DNA from: Mycolicibacterium brisbanense
Lineage (GTDB): Bacteria; Actinomycetota; Actinomycetes; Mycobacteriales; Mycobacteriaceae
Direction of reading: 5' to 3'
NCBI RefSeq assembly: GCF_001570425.1
Contig: NZ_BCSX01000007.1
Location: 1-64,000 of the forward strand
Length of the DNA stretch: 64,000 nt
Shown: positions 26,657 to 36,394 of the stretch, piece by piece
How positions within the stretch are numbered: the stretch's first letter is position 1
Layout of the letters: the number at the start of each line of letters is the position of its first letter
Notes under the pieces: generated by a model
Told to the model about the DNA's origin: nothing
The model's database searches: none
What the model saw: the letters and a program-made list of their open reading frames with translations, nothing else
Program-made: the position numbers and the translations under genes

Positions 26657-29016
26657 AGCTTCTGCACCGGTGCGTGGTTGTGCATCAGCTTGACCCTGCC
26701 CGCGCTGCCGAAGTCGATCAACGACATGGCGGTCTCGCCCATCCCTGAGACCTCCTCGACCCGTCCCAGGCCGTACTTGTCGTGGGTGACCCGATCGCCG
26801 GGCTCCAGCACGATCAGGGGGCGGTTACGGGCCGCGGCAGGGCGTGCCGGGGCCGGACGCGGGGTGCCGTAGCGGCCGGCGTTACCGGCTCCCGCCCAAC
26901 CCGTCGCACCGCTCGCCCCGGAAGCGCTGTACGCCGACGCCGGCTGCTCGACACGGCGCCAATTGATGAGTTCCTCCGGGATCTCCCGCAGGAAGCGGGA
27001 TTCCGGGTTGAGCATCGGCTGGCCCCACGACGAGCGGACCTTGGCCCGGCTGAGGTAGAGGCGCTGCCGCGCGCGGGTGATGCCCACGTAGGCCAGCCGC
27101 CGTTCCTCGGACAGCTCGGTCGGATCACCCAGCGCCCGCATGTGCGGGAACATGCCGTCCTCCCAGCCGGTGACGAACACCGCGGGGAACTCCAGCCCCT
27201 TGGCGGTGTGCAGCGTCATCATCGTCACCACACCGGCGCCATCCTCAGGGATCTCGTCGGCGTCGGCGACCAGTGAGACCCGCTCCAGAAATTGAGCCAG
27301 CACACCGGTTTCGGGAATGTCCTCGTCGACCGGTTCGTCTTCGGCCAAGGCCTTGGCGTTGGCCAGGTCGATGCTGAACTCGTGCGCGACGCTGACCAAT
27401 TCGTTGAGGTTGTCGAGCCGCGCCAAATCCTGTGGATCGCTGGAGGCCTCCAGTTCGCGACGGTATCCGGTGCGTTCCAGCACGGCCTCGACCAGATCGC
27501 CCAGCTCGCTGTCGAGCTTGCCGCGCAGATCGTCGAGCAGTGCGACGAAACTCGCGATCGCCTTCTCCGAGCGGGTGTTGAGCATCGGCACCCGGCCCTC
27601 CGCGGCGGCCTGCAGCGCATCGTTGAAGCTGCCCCCGGTGTTCTCGGCGTACACCGCGACGCACGCCTCGGCCCGGTCCCCGATGCCACGCCGCGGGGTG
27701 TTGAGGATGCGGCGCATGCTCACCGAATCACCCGGATTGTCCAGGACGCGCAGGTAAGCGACGATGTCGCGGATCTCCCGGCGCTCGTAGAAGCGCACTC
27801 CCCCAACCACTTTGTAGGGAATGCCGGCGCGGATGAACACCTCTTCGAGGGCACGCGACGAGTTGTTGGTGCGGTAGAACACCGCCACGTCGCCGTACTT
27901 CAGCCCCTCCCGGTCGGCCAGGGCGTCGATCTCCTCGGCGACGAACCGGGCCTCGTCGTGCTCATTGTCGGCCACATAGCCGACGATCAGCTCACCCTCG
28001 CCGGCGTCGGTCCACAGCCGCTTCTCGCGGCGGCCGGTGTTGCGGGCGATCACCGAGTTGGCGGCGTTCAGGATGGTCTGGGTGGAGCGGTAATTCTGTT
28101 CCAGCAGAATCGTGGTCGCGTCGGGATAGTCCCGTTCGAAATCCTCGATGTTGCGGATGGTGGCGCCGCGGAAGGCGTAGATCGACTGGTCGGCGTCACC
28201 CACCACGCAGAGCTCGGCGGGCGGCACCGTGTTGTCGGTGCCCTCGATGTCGTGTCCGACCAATTCGCGGACCAGGACGTACTGGGCGTGGTTGGTGTCC
28301 TGGTACTCGTCGACCAGGATGTGCCGGAACCGCCGCCGGTAGTACTGCGCGATCTGCGGGAAGGCCTGCAGGACGGCGACCGTCTCACCGATCAGGTCGT
28401 CGAAGTCCAGCGCGTTGGCCGCGCGCAGGCGGCGCTGGTACTCGGCATAGACCTGGGCGACGACGCCGGCCATCTCCTCGGCGGCCTCCGATGCCTCGGC
28501 CGCGGCCTGTTCGGGGCCGATCAACTCGTTCTTCAGGTTGGAGATGCTGTTGGCCAGCAGCCGCGGCGAATAGCGCTTGGTGTCCAGACCCATGTCCTTG
28601 CCGATCATCATCAGCAGGCGGCGTGAGTCGTCGGAGTCGTAGATCGAGAAGTTGGAGTTCAGCCCCGGCAGCAGCGAGGCCTGGTTGCGCAGAATGCGCA
28701 CACACGAGGAGTGGAAGGTGGAAACCCACATGTTCCTCGCCCGCGGCCCCACCAAGCCGACGACCCGCTCCCGCATCTCCGCAGCGGCCTTGTTGGTGAA
28801 CGTGATGGCCAGGATCTGTCCCACCCCGACGTCGCGCGCGGCGAGCAGATACGCGATGCGCCGCGTCAGCACCGCGGTCTTGCCCGATCCGGCACCCGCC
28901 ACGATGAGCAGCGGAGAACCCTCGTGCAGCACGGCCTGGCGCTGCTGGGGGTTGAGCCCTTCCAGGAGCTGATCGGTTTCGGAAGCAGTCGGGGAAGCGA
29001 CGGGCGAGGTGGTCAT
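26653..29016 (-). CDS. uvrD1: UvrD/PcrA-type ATP-dependent DNA helicase
   Basis: A 787-residue superfamily 1A helicase. Motif I is GAGSGKT (41-47). Further motifs are TFTNKAAAEMRERV, VDEYQDTNHAQY (II), GDADQSIYAFRGA (III), LLEQNYRSTQTIL (IV), VTMMTLHTAKGLEFPAVFVTGWEDG (V) and RRLAYVGITRARQRL (VI). The C-terminus, DRVTHDKYGLGRVEEV, is the Tudor-like domain that contacts RNA polymerase or repair partners. Mycobacterial UvrD1 works in nucleotide excision repair and is stimulated by Ku. Its position next to chorismate mutase matches Rv0949. Confidence 0.97.
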   Translation of the reverse strand: MTTSPVASPTASETDQLLEGLNPQQRQAVLHEGSPLLIVAGAGSGKTAVLTRRIAYLLAARDVGVGQILAITFTNKAAAEMRERVVGLVGPRARNMWVSTFHSSCVRILRNQASLLPGLNSNFSIYDSDDSRRLLMMIGKDMGLDTKRYSPRLLANSISNLKNELIGPEQAAAEASEAAEEMAGVVAQVYAEYQRRLRAANALDFDDLIGETVAVLQAFPQIAQYYRRRFRHILVDEYQDTNHAQYVLVRELVGHDIEGTDNTVPPAELCVVGDADQSIYAFRGATIRNIEDFERDYPDATTILLEQNYRSTQTILNAANSVIARNTGRREKRLWTDAGEGELIVGYVADNEHDEARFVAEEIDALADREGLKYGDVAVFYRTNNSSRALEEVFIRAGIPYKVVGGVRFYERREIRDIVAYLRVLDNPGDSVSMRRILNTPRRGIGDRAEACVAVYAENTGGSFNDALQAAAEGRVPMLNTRSEKAIASFVALLDDLRGKLDSELGDLVEAVLERTGYRRELEASSDPQDLARLDNLNELVSVAHEFSIDLANAKALAEDEPVDEDIPETGVLAQFLERVSLVADADEIPEDGAGVVTMMTLHTAKGLEFPAVFVTGWEDGMFPHMRALGDPTELSEERRLAYVGITRARQRLYLSRAKVRSSWGQPMLNPESRFLREIPEELINWRRVEQPASAYSASGASGATGWAGAGNAGRYGTPRPAPARPAAARNRPLIVLEPGDRVTHDKYGLGRVEEVSGMGETAMSLIDFGSAGRVKLMHNHAPVQKL

Positions 29017-29087
29017 ATCGTCATCAAACTTACCGCCGCACCACGACAGTTTTGCGCTGGCACGGGCTTGACTGAGACCATCGAGCC

Positions 29088-29330
29088 GTGCCTGACATCG
29101 ATGAACTGCGTCGCGAGATCGACGAACTCGACGCCACCATCCTGGCCGCCGTCCAGCGGCGCACCGAGGTTTCCAAGATGATCGGCCAGGCCCGCATGGC
29201 GTCGGGCGGCACGCGTCTGGTGCACAGCCGGGAGATGAAGGTCATCGAGCGCTTCAGCGTGCTCGGGCCCGAGGGCAAAGACCTGGCGATGCTTCTGCTG
29301 CGCCTCGGCCGGGGCCGGCTCGGCCACTAA
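29088..29330 (+). CDS. Intracellular chorismate mutase, AroQ delta type
   Basis: An 80-residue chorismate mutase that converts chorismate to prephenate for Phe/Tyr synthesis. It shows IDELRREIDELDATILAAVQRR, SKMIGQARMASGGTRLVHSREMKVIERF and the C-terminal RLGRGRLGH, which in the M. tuberculosis enzyme (Rv0948c) docks onto DAHP synthase to gain activity. The GTG is the only plausible start because an in-frame TGA lies five codons upstream. It is divergent from uvrD1 with 71 bp between them. No aromatic pathway neighbours are seen. Confidence 0.93.
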   Translation: MPDIDELRREIDELDATILAAVQRRTEVSKMIGQARMASGGTRLVHSREMKVIERFSVLGPEGKDLAMLLLRLGRGRLGH

Positions 29331-29369
29331 ATCCCCGCGGAACTGCATTCCCGGTCGTTAAACGCGCCA

Positions 29370-30257
29370 CTAAGCAACCCTCCCTTCCGTCTGGCGGCGG
29401 GCCCACGCCGCGCGCACGCGCTCGAGAATGTCGCGTGGTCGATCCTCCTTGATGACGCGGATGTGCAGCCAGCCTCGGCGTTGGACTTTCCTGAGCCTGA
29501 TCACGTCCCACGCATACCTGACCCGGTCGGTGCGGTGTTGATCGCCGTCGTACTCGACCGCGATCATGGCGTCCTCCCAACCCATGTCCAGATATGCGAA
29601 CTCGTTGCCGTATTCGTCCAACACGGGAATCTGCGTCTGTGGTCGGGGATAGCCGGCATCCACCAAAAGCAACCGAACCCGTGTTTCTTTCGGCGACTGT
29701 GCACCGGCATCCATCAGGCTCAGCGCTTCCCGACACCGCCGTACTCCATGGGCGCCCCGGAAGTCCTCGACCAGTGGCAGGACATGGTCGGCCGCCAGAC
29801 CGGTCGCTCGGGCAAGTGCGTCGAGGTGCTCAACGGCCGCGCCCCGAGGCAGGAACCGGCCGAGGTCCAACGCGGTCCGCTGAATGGTCGCGACCGCCAT
29901 ACCGTTGATCTCGACGACATCGTCACAGGTGAAGCGGTCGTTGTGGGTGATGATGCCCGGCGGCGGTCGGTGGTTCTGCCAGATCAATTCGATCGGAGCA
30001 TCGTCGTCGACCCATTGCGCCCCGTGCAAAGCCGATGCAGCCCGCCCCGTGATCACCGCCCGCCGCTTGGACCACAGCCAGGCGGCCATCGTGTTGCCGT
30101 ACAGCGTCGGTTCGGCGATGCGGGGTTGATACACGTCGGGAAATATCGGGCGGTACGCAGACCGTAAGCGACCGCGGGTGAGTTCACCGCGTGCCAGCGC
30201 CTCACTGCCCAAGAAGATGGTGCCCATGGCGGCGATCTTGCTCAGCTGCTCCGACAT
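29370..30257 (-). CDS. AbiEi-like / DUF559 endonuclease-fold protein
   Basis: A 295-residue protein. The N-terminal 100 residues (LGSEALARGELTRGRLRSAYRPIFPDVYQP, AVITGRAASALHGA) resemble the winged-helix region of AbiEi-type antitoxins. The C-terminal third (KETRVRLLLVDAGYPRPQTQIPV, WEDAMIAVEYDGDQHRTDR, RLRKVQRRGWLHIRV) matches DUF559/Vsr-like PD-(D/E)xK nuclease folds, with EYDGDQH a candidate active-site strand. Mycobacteria have many copies of this two-domain type. Activity has not been shown to my knowledge. A start at the internal ATG ten codons later is equally possible. No toxin partner is adjacent. Confidence 0.65.
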   Translation of the reverse strand: MSEQLSKIAAMGTIFLGSEALARGELTRGRLRSAYRPIFPDVYQPRIAEPTLYGNTMAAWLWSKRRAVITGRAASALHGAQWVDDDAPIELIWQNHRPPPGIITHNDRFTCDDVVEINGMAVATIQRTALDLGRFLPRGAAVEHLDALARATGLAADHVLPLVEDFRGAHGVRRCREALSLMDAGAQSPKETRVRLLLVDAGYPRPQTQIPVLDEYGNEFAYLDMGWEDAMIAVEYDGDQHRTDRVRYAWDVIRLRKVQRRGWLHIRVIKEDRPRDILERVRAAWARRQTEGRVA

Positions 30258-30283
30258 GCGACCCAGACGGCAGTCAGGGCTGC

Positions 30284-32356
30284 TTAGCCGCTGGTTTTAC
30301 GACCCGGAATGCCGTTCCGCGGTGAAGGTGAAGGTGGAGGTGGCGGGGCCGCGCTGGGCGGCGGCGGGGTGCGCAACGCGTCGGCCAACCACGGCGCGAG
30401 CCATTTGACGGCCTCGGCCGTGGGGTGCACGCCGTCGCTGCGCATCCTGATCCCGTCGATACGGGCGGTGTACACCCCACCGGGATCGAGCTTCGCATTG
30501 AAGTCGAGGACCTCGAAATTCGGCCGGTTACCGACGGCCGTGCGCAGAATCTTGTTCCATTCCTCTACTCGCGCGGGCTGGTCCTCGGGGTAGAGACTGC
30601 CGTCGGACCGTTCACCGCGACGGTTGTACGGAGCCGTCGTCACCACCACCCGCGCGCCTGTCGAACCCAGGATGTCCAGCGCGCGCTGCAACTCACCCTG
30701 CAGGTACTTGGTGAAGTCCGGGTCGCCGATGTGCGTCCAGTGGCCCTGCCACATCCGGTCGACGGTCTCCCAGCGGCCGATCATCAGCAACACGACGTCG
30801 GGCCGGTCGTGGGTCACGCGCTGCGTCCAGCGCTCCGGCCAGGTGTCGCACTCGGGCTTCTGGTTGAGGGTCTCCCCGCTGGACCGGTATGGGCCGCCAC
30901 GGGCGATGCCGCAACCGATGGTGGTGTAGTCGTTGAAGCGCAGTCCCGGGGTGGACGGCAGATAGCGCATCAGCGTCCACGCCACCGAGTCGCCGAACAC
31001 CCCGACCACCTTGGTGTTGGGGTCGCGCACCTGCGTATTGCCCACCGCCACGGGCACCTCGGCGCCGACGTCCTCCTTGAGGGCGGCCGACATCACGTCC
31101 GGGCCGGTGCGTTCGGTGGGCTGCGGGACGGGCAGGACGCCCATCGTCACCACGGCCGCCGTCGCGACCGTCGCCGCGGCCAGCCGCAGCATCGGCACGT
31201 GCGCGGGACGCCAGCGCCGCACGGGTTGCTCGATCAGCCACCACGACGCGATGGCCACCGAGAGCGTGACCGCGCACCGCAGCGCCAGCAACGACCAGCC
31301 CGTCCACCCGGTGCGTTCGCCGTTGAGGATCAAGAAGATCGGCCAGTGCCACAGGTATACGCCGTAGGAGACGGCACCGAGTGCGACGAGCGGACGCCAG
31401 GCCAGTGCCTTCGCGACGTAGCCGTCCTGATCCAGTGCGACCGGCGCGACCACAAGGACCGCGCCGACCGCGACGACGATCAGCAGGCCGCGGCGGAAGT
31501 CGTCGGCGCTACCCGAGGCCACGTGTGCCGCCGCCGCGAGCAGCGCGAGCCCCACCACTGGCAGCAGCCAGGCGACCCAGCGCAGACGGCGAGTGCGTAT
31601 CAGCGTGCCGGACATGGTCAGCGCCGACCAATCCCGTACCAGCAGGGCCGCCGCGGCCGCCCCGACCAGCAGCGCCTGCACACGCGTGTCGGTGCCGAAA
31701 TAGACCCGGTTGACGTCCTGCGTGCTGTCACCGACCAGCAGGATGGCTTCGGCGGCCGACGCCACGACACCCGCCGCGGCGATGCCGACCACCGCCCATC
31801 GCACGGTGCCCGCCGAGCGTCGACGCAGCAACAACGCCACGCCCACCAACAACAGCGGCCAGATGAGGTAGTACTGCTCCTCCACGCCCAGCGACCAGGT
31901 GTGCTGCAACGGGGACGGGGTGCCGCCCTGGGTGAAGTAGTCCACCTTCTGGAACACGAAGCCCCAGTTGGCAATCCAGAACAACGCGGCGACGGCGTCG
32001 TTGCGCACCCCGGCGACCGCGTCCGGCGGGAACAGATCCCGCGCAGCGACCACGGCCAGCGTCATCACGAGCATCGCAGGCAGCAGCCTGCGCGCCCGGC
32101 GAACCCAGAACGCCTTGAGATCGATGCGGTAGGTGTTGCGGTACTCGTCGAGCAGCAGCGAGGTGATCAGGAATCCGCTGAGCACGAAGAACACATCCAC
32201 GCCGATGAAGCCGCCGCCGAGTCCCGGGACGCCGCCATGGGCGGCCACGACCAGCAGCACCGCAACAGCACGGATGCCGTCCAGTGCCGGGATGTCGCGG
32301 CGGGCGGTGGTAGCCCGGCGAACGGGAACCCGGACCGGCGCCGCAGTCACGTCCAT
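30284..32356 (-). CDS. Acyltransferase-3 / SGNH fusion membrane protein (OafA-like)
   Basis: A 690-residue protein with an N-terminal membrane acyltransferase-3 domain: PALDGIRAVAVLLVVAAHGG (catalytic His40), FIGVDVFFVLSGFLI, RRARRLLPA and LGVEEQYYLIWPLLL. About ten spans run to residue 405. A C-terminal extracytoplasmic SGNH-like domain follows, with VVGVFGDSVAW (Ser-nucleophile block near 455), LLMIGRWE and a late HPTAEA. Such proteins O-acylate cell-wall sugars or lipids; the acceptor here is unknown. The extreme C-terminus is Pro-rich. It runs in the same direction as the AbiEi/DUF559 gene, 26 bp away. Confidence 0.88.
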   Translation of the reverse strand: MDVTAAPVRVPVRRATTARRDIPALDGIRAVAVLLVVAAHGGVPGLGGGFIGVDVFFVLSGFLITSLLLDEYRNTYRIDLKAFWVRRARRLLPAMLVMTLAVVAARDLFPPDAVAGVRNDAVAALFWIANWGFVFQKVDYFTQGGTPSPLQHTWSLGVEEQYYLIWPLLLVGVALLLRRRSAGTVRWAVVGIAAAGVVASAAEAILLVGDSTQDVNRVYFGTDTRVQALLVGAAAAALLVRDWSALTMSGTLIRTRRLRWVAWLLPVVGLALLAAAAHVASGSADDFRRGLLIVVAVGAVLVVAPVALDQDGYVAKALAWRPLVALGAVSYGVYLWHWPIFLILNGERTGWTGWSLLALRCAVTLSVAIASWWLIEQPVRRWRPAHVPMLRLAAATVATAAVVTMGVLPVPQPTERTGPDVMSAALKEDVGAEVPVAVGNTQVRDPNTKVVGVFGDSVAWTLMRYLPSTPGLRFNDYTTIGCGIARGGPYRSSGETLNQKPECDTWPERWTQRVTHDRPDVVLLMIGRWETVDRMWQGHWTHIGDPDFTKYLQGELQRALDILGSTGARVVVTTAPYNRRGERSDGSLYPEDQPARVEEWNKILRTAVGNRPNFEVLDFNAKLDPGGVYTARIDGIRMRSDGVHPTAEAVKWLAPWLADALRTPPPPSAAPPPPPSPSPRNGIPGRKTSG

Positions 32357-32462
32357 GCCCTCCCGTCTAGGGTTCGAGCATGAGAGTCTAAGTGGCCTGC
32401 GGCGCCGAATCGGGAAGGCGCGCTGGGGAAATCCCTACTTGGATGGGCGCAATGTCCGCGCG

Positions 32463-33911
32463 CTAACGCGTCAGCGCAATGTACTTGGTATCGAGGTACT
32501 CCTCGATACCCTCGGAGCCACCCTCGCGACCGAAGCCGGACTCTTTGACGCCGCCGAACGGTGCGGCCGGGTCGGAGATGACGCCCCGGTTCACGCCGAC
32601 CATGCCGGAGTCGATGCCCTCGGCGACCCGCAGCGCACGGTCGAGCGACTGCGTATAGACGTAGGCAGCCAGTCCGTACTCGGTGTCGTTGGCTGCCTTG
32701 ATGCCCTCGTCTTCGGTGTCGAATCCGATGATCGGCGCGACCGGACCGAACACCTCCTCCTTGAGGATGCGGGCGTCGGCAGGCACATCGGTGAGCACAG
32801 TGGCCGGGTAGAAATTGCCGGGGCCGCCGGGAGCGACGCCACCGACGGCGACCGTCGCGCCACGCGACACAGCGTCGGAGACCAATTCGGTGACCGTGGC
32901 GACCTGGCTGGAATTGATCAGCGGACCCAACGTGGAGGACGGGTCGAGCCCCTTGCCGAGGGTGAACTCGCTCATCCGCTTGACCAACTTGTCGGTGAAT
33001 TCTTCGCGCACGGCGTTGGCGACGTGGAACCGGTTGGCGGCCGTACAGGCCTCACCGCCGTTGCGCATCTTGGCCAGGATCGCGCCGTCGACGGCGGCAT
33101 CGACGTCAGCGTCGTCGAATACGACGAACGGCGCGTTGCCGCCCAACTCCATCGATGTGCGCAACAACGCGTCGGCCGACTGCTTCACCAGCGCCTTGCC
33201 GACGCCCGTCGAACCCGTGAAGGTGAGCTTGCGCAGGCGGCCGTCGTCGATGAGCGCCGTGGTGACTCCACGCGCATCATTGGTCGGCAGCACCGACAAA
33301 ACACCCTTGGGCAAACCGGCCTCGTCCATCAGCTGGGCGAGCAGCAGCATGGTCAGCGGGGTCTCCTGCGCGGGCTTGACGATCATGGTGCAGCCCGCGG
33401 CGAACGCCGGACCCATCTTGCGAGTGCCCATGGCCAGAGGGAAGTTCCACGGCGTGATCGCGTAGCAAGGGCCGACGGCCTGCTTGGTGACGATGATGCG
33501 ACCGTTCCCCGCGGGGCTTGCGGTGTAGCGCCCGTCGATGCGGACGGCCTCCTCGGCGAACCAGCGGAAAAACTCGGCGCCGTACTTCACCTCGCCCTTG
33601 CTCTCCGCGAGCACCTTGCCCATCTCAAGGGTCATCAGCGCGGCGATGTCGTCGGCGCGTTCGGTGATCTTCTCGAAGACCGCCCGCAGAATCTCGCCGC
33701 GTTCCCGCGGAGCGGTGGCCGCCCAGTCGGCCTGGACCGCGCAGGCGGCGTCGAGCGCCGCGATCGCATCCTGGGGCGTGGCATTGGAGACGGACGTCAG
33801 AACCTGGTCGTCACTGGGGTCCAGCACATTAAAGCTTGACGAGCCCTCACGTTCCTCACCACCGATCCACAGGCCGGTTGGAACTGACTTCAACAAGGCG
33901 GCGGTATCCAT
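32463..33911 (-). CDS. NAD(P)-dependent succinate-semialdehyde dehydrogenase-like aldehyde dehydrogenase
   Basis: An ALDH-superfamily enzyme of 482 residues. It has the cofactor segment [30 protein letters not shown], the FTGSTGVGK turn, the catalytic Glu in MELGGNAPF, the catalytic Cys in [10 protein letters not shown] and the late EEVFGPVAP and [14 protein letters not shown] motifs. These fit the GabD group (succinate semialdehyde to succinate), which feeds the TCA cycle and GABA catabolism. The GabD assignment rests on overall resemblance. An ATG at 33938 is in frame and equally possible; neither start has an ideal ribosome-binding site. It is divergent from pgi. Confidence 0.82.
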   Translation of the reverse strand: MDTAALLKSVPTGLWIGGEEREGSSSFNVLDPSDDQVLTSVSNATPQDAIAALDAACAVQADWAATAPRERGEILRAVFEKITERADDIAALMTLEMGKVLAESKGEVKYGAEFFRWFAEEAVRIDGRYTASPAGNGRIIVTKQAVGPCYAITPWNFPLAMGTRKMGPAFAAGCTMIVKPAQETPLTMLLLAQLMDEAGLPKGVLSVLPTNDARGVTTALIDDGRLRKLTFTGSTGVGKALVKQSADALLRTSMELGGNAPFVVFDDADVDAAVDGAILAKMRNGGEACTAANRFHVANAVREEFTDKLVKRMSEFTLGKGLDPSSTLGPLINSSQVATVTELVSDAVSRGATVAVGGVAPGGPGNFYPATVLTDVPADARILKEEVFGPVAPIIGFDTEDEGIKAANDTEYGLAAYVYTQSLDRALRVAEGIDSGMVGVNRGVISDPAAPFGGVKESGFGREGGSEGIEEYLDTKYIALTR

Positions 33912-33961
33912 ACCTCCATCATTTACTCCATTGCCCATCGGGCCGCACTAGGGTTCTCCAT

Positions 33962-35611
33962 ATGAGCGCTGACATTTCGGCCACGCCCGCCTGGCAAGCA
34001 CTGGTTCGTAACCACGACAAAATCGGTGAGACTCATCTGCGCGAGTTCTTCGCCGAGGATCCTTCCCGCGGCACCGAGCTGGTGTTGACCGTCGGCGATC
34101 TCTACATCGACTACAGCAAGCACCGCGTCACCCGTGAGACGTTGAAGCTTCTGGTCGACCTGGCCCGCGCCGCGGGACTGGAGCAGCGGCGCGACGCCAT
34201 GTTCGCCGGCGAGCACATCAACACCTCCGAGGACCGCGCGGTGCTGCACACCGCGCTGCGGTTGCCGGTCGGCGCCGAGCTCACCGTGGACGGCCAAAAC
34301 GTGGTGACCGACGTGCACGAGGTGCTCGACCGGATGGGCGCGTTCACCGACAAGCTGCGCTCGGGTGAGTGGACGGGAGCCACCGGCAAGCGCATCACCA
34401 CTGTGGTCAACATCGGCATCGGCGGCTCGGACCTGGGTCCCGTGATGGTGTACGACGCGCTGCGCCATTACGCCGACGTCGGCATCTCGGCGCGCTTCGT
34501 GTCCAACGTCGACCCGGCCGACCTGGTTGCGAAACTCGACGGACTCGACCCCGCCACAACGCTTTTCATCGTCGCATCCAAGACCTTCTCGACGCTGGAG
34601 ACCCTGACCAACGCGACCGCCGCGCGGCGCTGGCTGGTGGAATCGCTGGGCGACGCCGCGGTGTCCAAGCACTTCGTGGCGGTCTCGACCAACAAGAAAC
34701 TGGTCGACGCGTTCGGCATCAACACCGACAACATGTTCGGCTTCTGGGACTGGGTCGGCGGCCGCTACTCGGTGGACTCGGCGATCGGCCTGTCGGTGAT
34801 GGCGGCGATCGGCAAGGAGCGCTTCGCGGAGTTCCTGGCCGGGTTCCACCTTGTCGACGAGCATTTCCGCACCGCCCCGCTGGAGGCCAACGCCCCGGCG
34901 CTGCTCGGCCTGATCGGCCTGTGGTACTCGAATTTCTTTGGCGCACAGTCACGTGCGGTGCTGCCCTACTCCAACGACCTGTCCCGGTTCGCGGCGTATC
35001 TGCAGCAGCTGACCATGGAGTCCAACGGCAAGTCGGTGCGTGCCGACGGGACGCCGGTGAGCACCGACACCGGTGAAATCTATTGGGGCGAACCCGGAAC
35101 CAACGGTCAGCACGCCTTCTACCAGCTGCTGCATCAGGGCACGCGGTTGATCCCCGCCGACTTCATCGGGTTCTCCCAGCCCACCGACGACCTGGCGACC
35201 GCCGACGGCACCGGCAGCATGCACGACCTGCTGATGAGCAACTTCTTCGCGCAGACACAGGTTTTGGCGTTCGGCAAGACCGCGGCCGAGATCTCCGCCG
35301 AAGGCACCCCGGCTTCAGTGGTGCCGCACAAAGTGATGCCGGGCAACCGGCCGTCGACCTCGATCCTGGCAACCAAGCTGACCCCGTCGGTCGTCGGCCA
35401 ACTCATCGCCCTCTACGAACACCAAGTCTTCACCGAAGGCACCATCTGGGGCATCGACTCCTTCGACCAATGGGGCGTCGAGCTCGGCAAAACCCAAGCC
35501 AAGGCACTCCTGCCCGTCATCACCGCCGACACCTCCCCCGCCAAACAAACCGACTCATCCACCGACGCCCTCGTGCGCCGCTACCGCGTCGAGCGAGGCC
35601 GCACCGCCTAA
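33962..35611 (+). CDS. pgi: Glucose-6-phosphate isomerase
   Basis: A 549-residue isomerase of glycolysis and gluconeogenesis. Motifs include [31 protein letters not shown], the catalytic region [24 protein letters not shown] and the C-terminal signature segment [17 protein letters not shown] with its Lys. The chosen ATG fits the normal bacterial length; the open frame extends upstream only into the divergent aldehyde dehydrogenase gene. By position it equals Rv0946c. It converges on the SDR gene with a 4-bp gap. Confidence 0.98.
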   Translation: MSADISATPAWQALVRNHDKIGETHLREFFAEDPSRGTELVLTVGDLYIDYSKHRVTRETLKLLVDLARAAGLEQRRDAMFAGEHINTSEDRAVLHTALRLPVGAELTVDGQNVVTDVHEVLDRMGAFTDKLRSGEWTGATGKRITTVVNIGIGGSDLGPVMVYDALRHYADVGISARFVSNVDPADLVAKLDGLDPATTLFIVASKTFSTLETLTNATAARRWLVESLGDAAVSKHFVAVSTNKKLVDAFGINTDNMFGFWDWVGGRYSVDSAIGLSVMAAIGKERFAEFLAGFHLVDEHFRTAPLEANAPALLGLIGLWYSNFFGAQSRAVLPYSNDLSRFAAYLQQLTMESNGKSVRADGTPVSTDTGEIYWGEPGTNGQHAFYQLLHQGTRLIPADFIGFSQPTDDLATADGTGSMHDLLMSNFFAQTQVLAFGKTAAEISAEGTPASVVPHKVMPGNRPSTSILATKLTPSVVGQLIALYEHQVFTEGTIWGIDSFDQWGVELGKTQAKALLPVITADTSPAKQTDSSTDALVRRYRVERGRTA

Positions 35612-35615
35612 CCCA

Positions 35616-36365
35616 CTACGCAAAACGCTTGGTGTACTTGGGCGGTAACAGCCGCAGCACCTGGGTCAGCGGAGCCCAGGGCCACCGCGGCACGACGGCG
35701 CGGCCTTTCTCTTTCTCGATGGCTTCGACCATCGCGCGCACGCCGGTCTCGTTGTCGACCATGAGCATGGTCGTGTTCGACCGGGCCGTCATCTCCGACT
35801 CGATGTAGCCCGGCTCGATGACGGTCACCCGGATCGGGCCCTTGTCGTACTCGGCACGCAGCGACTCCCCCAGCGACGACATACCGGCCTTGCTCGCACA
35901 GTAGGCCGCTTTGCCGCCCGGCACGCCGCTGTTGCCCAGCACCGACGAGATCAGCACGAGGTGCCCGGACCCGGACTTCTTGAACATCTCCAGCGCGGAC
36001 TCGATCTGCACCAGTCCGGCAACGAGATTGGTTTCCAGCGTGGCCTTGTTGGCCCAGGGCTTGCCCTCGCCCAGGGGCCAGCCCTTTCCGATGCCGGCGT
36101 TGACGATGACGCGGTCGATCCCGCCGAGTTCCTCGGATAATTCGCCGAACACCCGGGGCACAGCCTCGTGGTCGTTGACGTCGAGTGCCGCGACCGCCAC
36201 CTTGATGTACGGGTGACGATCTGCCAGCTCGGCTTTGAGTTCGTCGAGCCGGTCGGTGCGGCGCGCACACAAAGCCAGATCACGGCCCTTGGCCGCGAAC
36301 TGTCGGGCCATGCCTGCGCCAAGGCCTGAGCTGGCACCGGTGATGAGGATCTTCTGGCGGGTCAT
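35616..36365 (-). CDS. Short-chain dehydrogenase/reductase (Rv0945-like)
   Basis: A 249-residue SDR with the classical Rossmann motif ITGASSGLGAGMA (TGxxxGxG, about residues 8-19), NAGIG near 91, the catalytic Ser in LISSVLGNSG and YCASKAGMSSL (YxxxK). The C-terminus IEKEKGRAVVPRWPWAPLTQVLRLLPP is typical of mycobacterial members. The substrate is unknown; NADPH use is likely from the family. It shares no operon neighbour in close contact, since the MFS gene upstream is separated by 29 bp. Confidence 0.88.
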   Translation of the reverse strand: MTRQKILITGASSGLGAGMARQFAAKGRDLALCARRTDRLDELKAELADRHPYIKVAVAALDVNDHEAVPRVFGELSEELGGIDRVIVNAGIGKGWPLGEGKPWANKATLETNLVAGLVQIESALEMFKKSGSGHLVLISSVLGNSGVPGGKAAYCASKAGMSSLGESLRAEYDKGPIRVTVIEPGYIESEMTARSNTTMLMVDNETGVRAMVEAIEKEKGRAVVPRWPWAPLTQVLRLLPPKYTKRFA

Positions 36366-36394
36366 GGCAGCAGGATAACCGAGTTAGACAGCTG

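Noticed and set aside
30425..32383. A 652-codon plus-strand frame over the acyltransferase gene
   Set aside because: It is Arg/His/Gln-rich antisense of a conserved membrane acyltransferase and has no family features.
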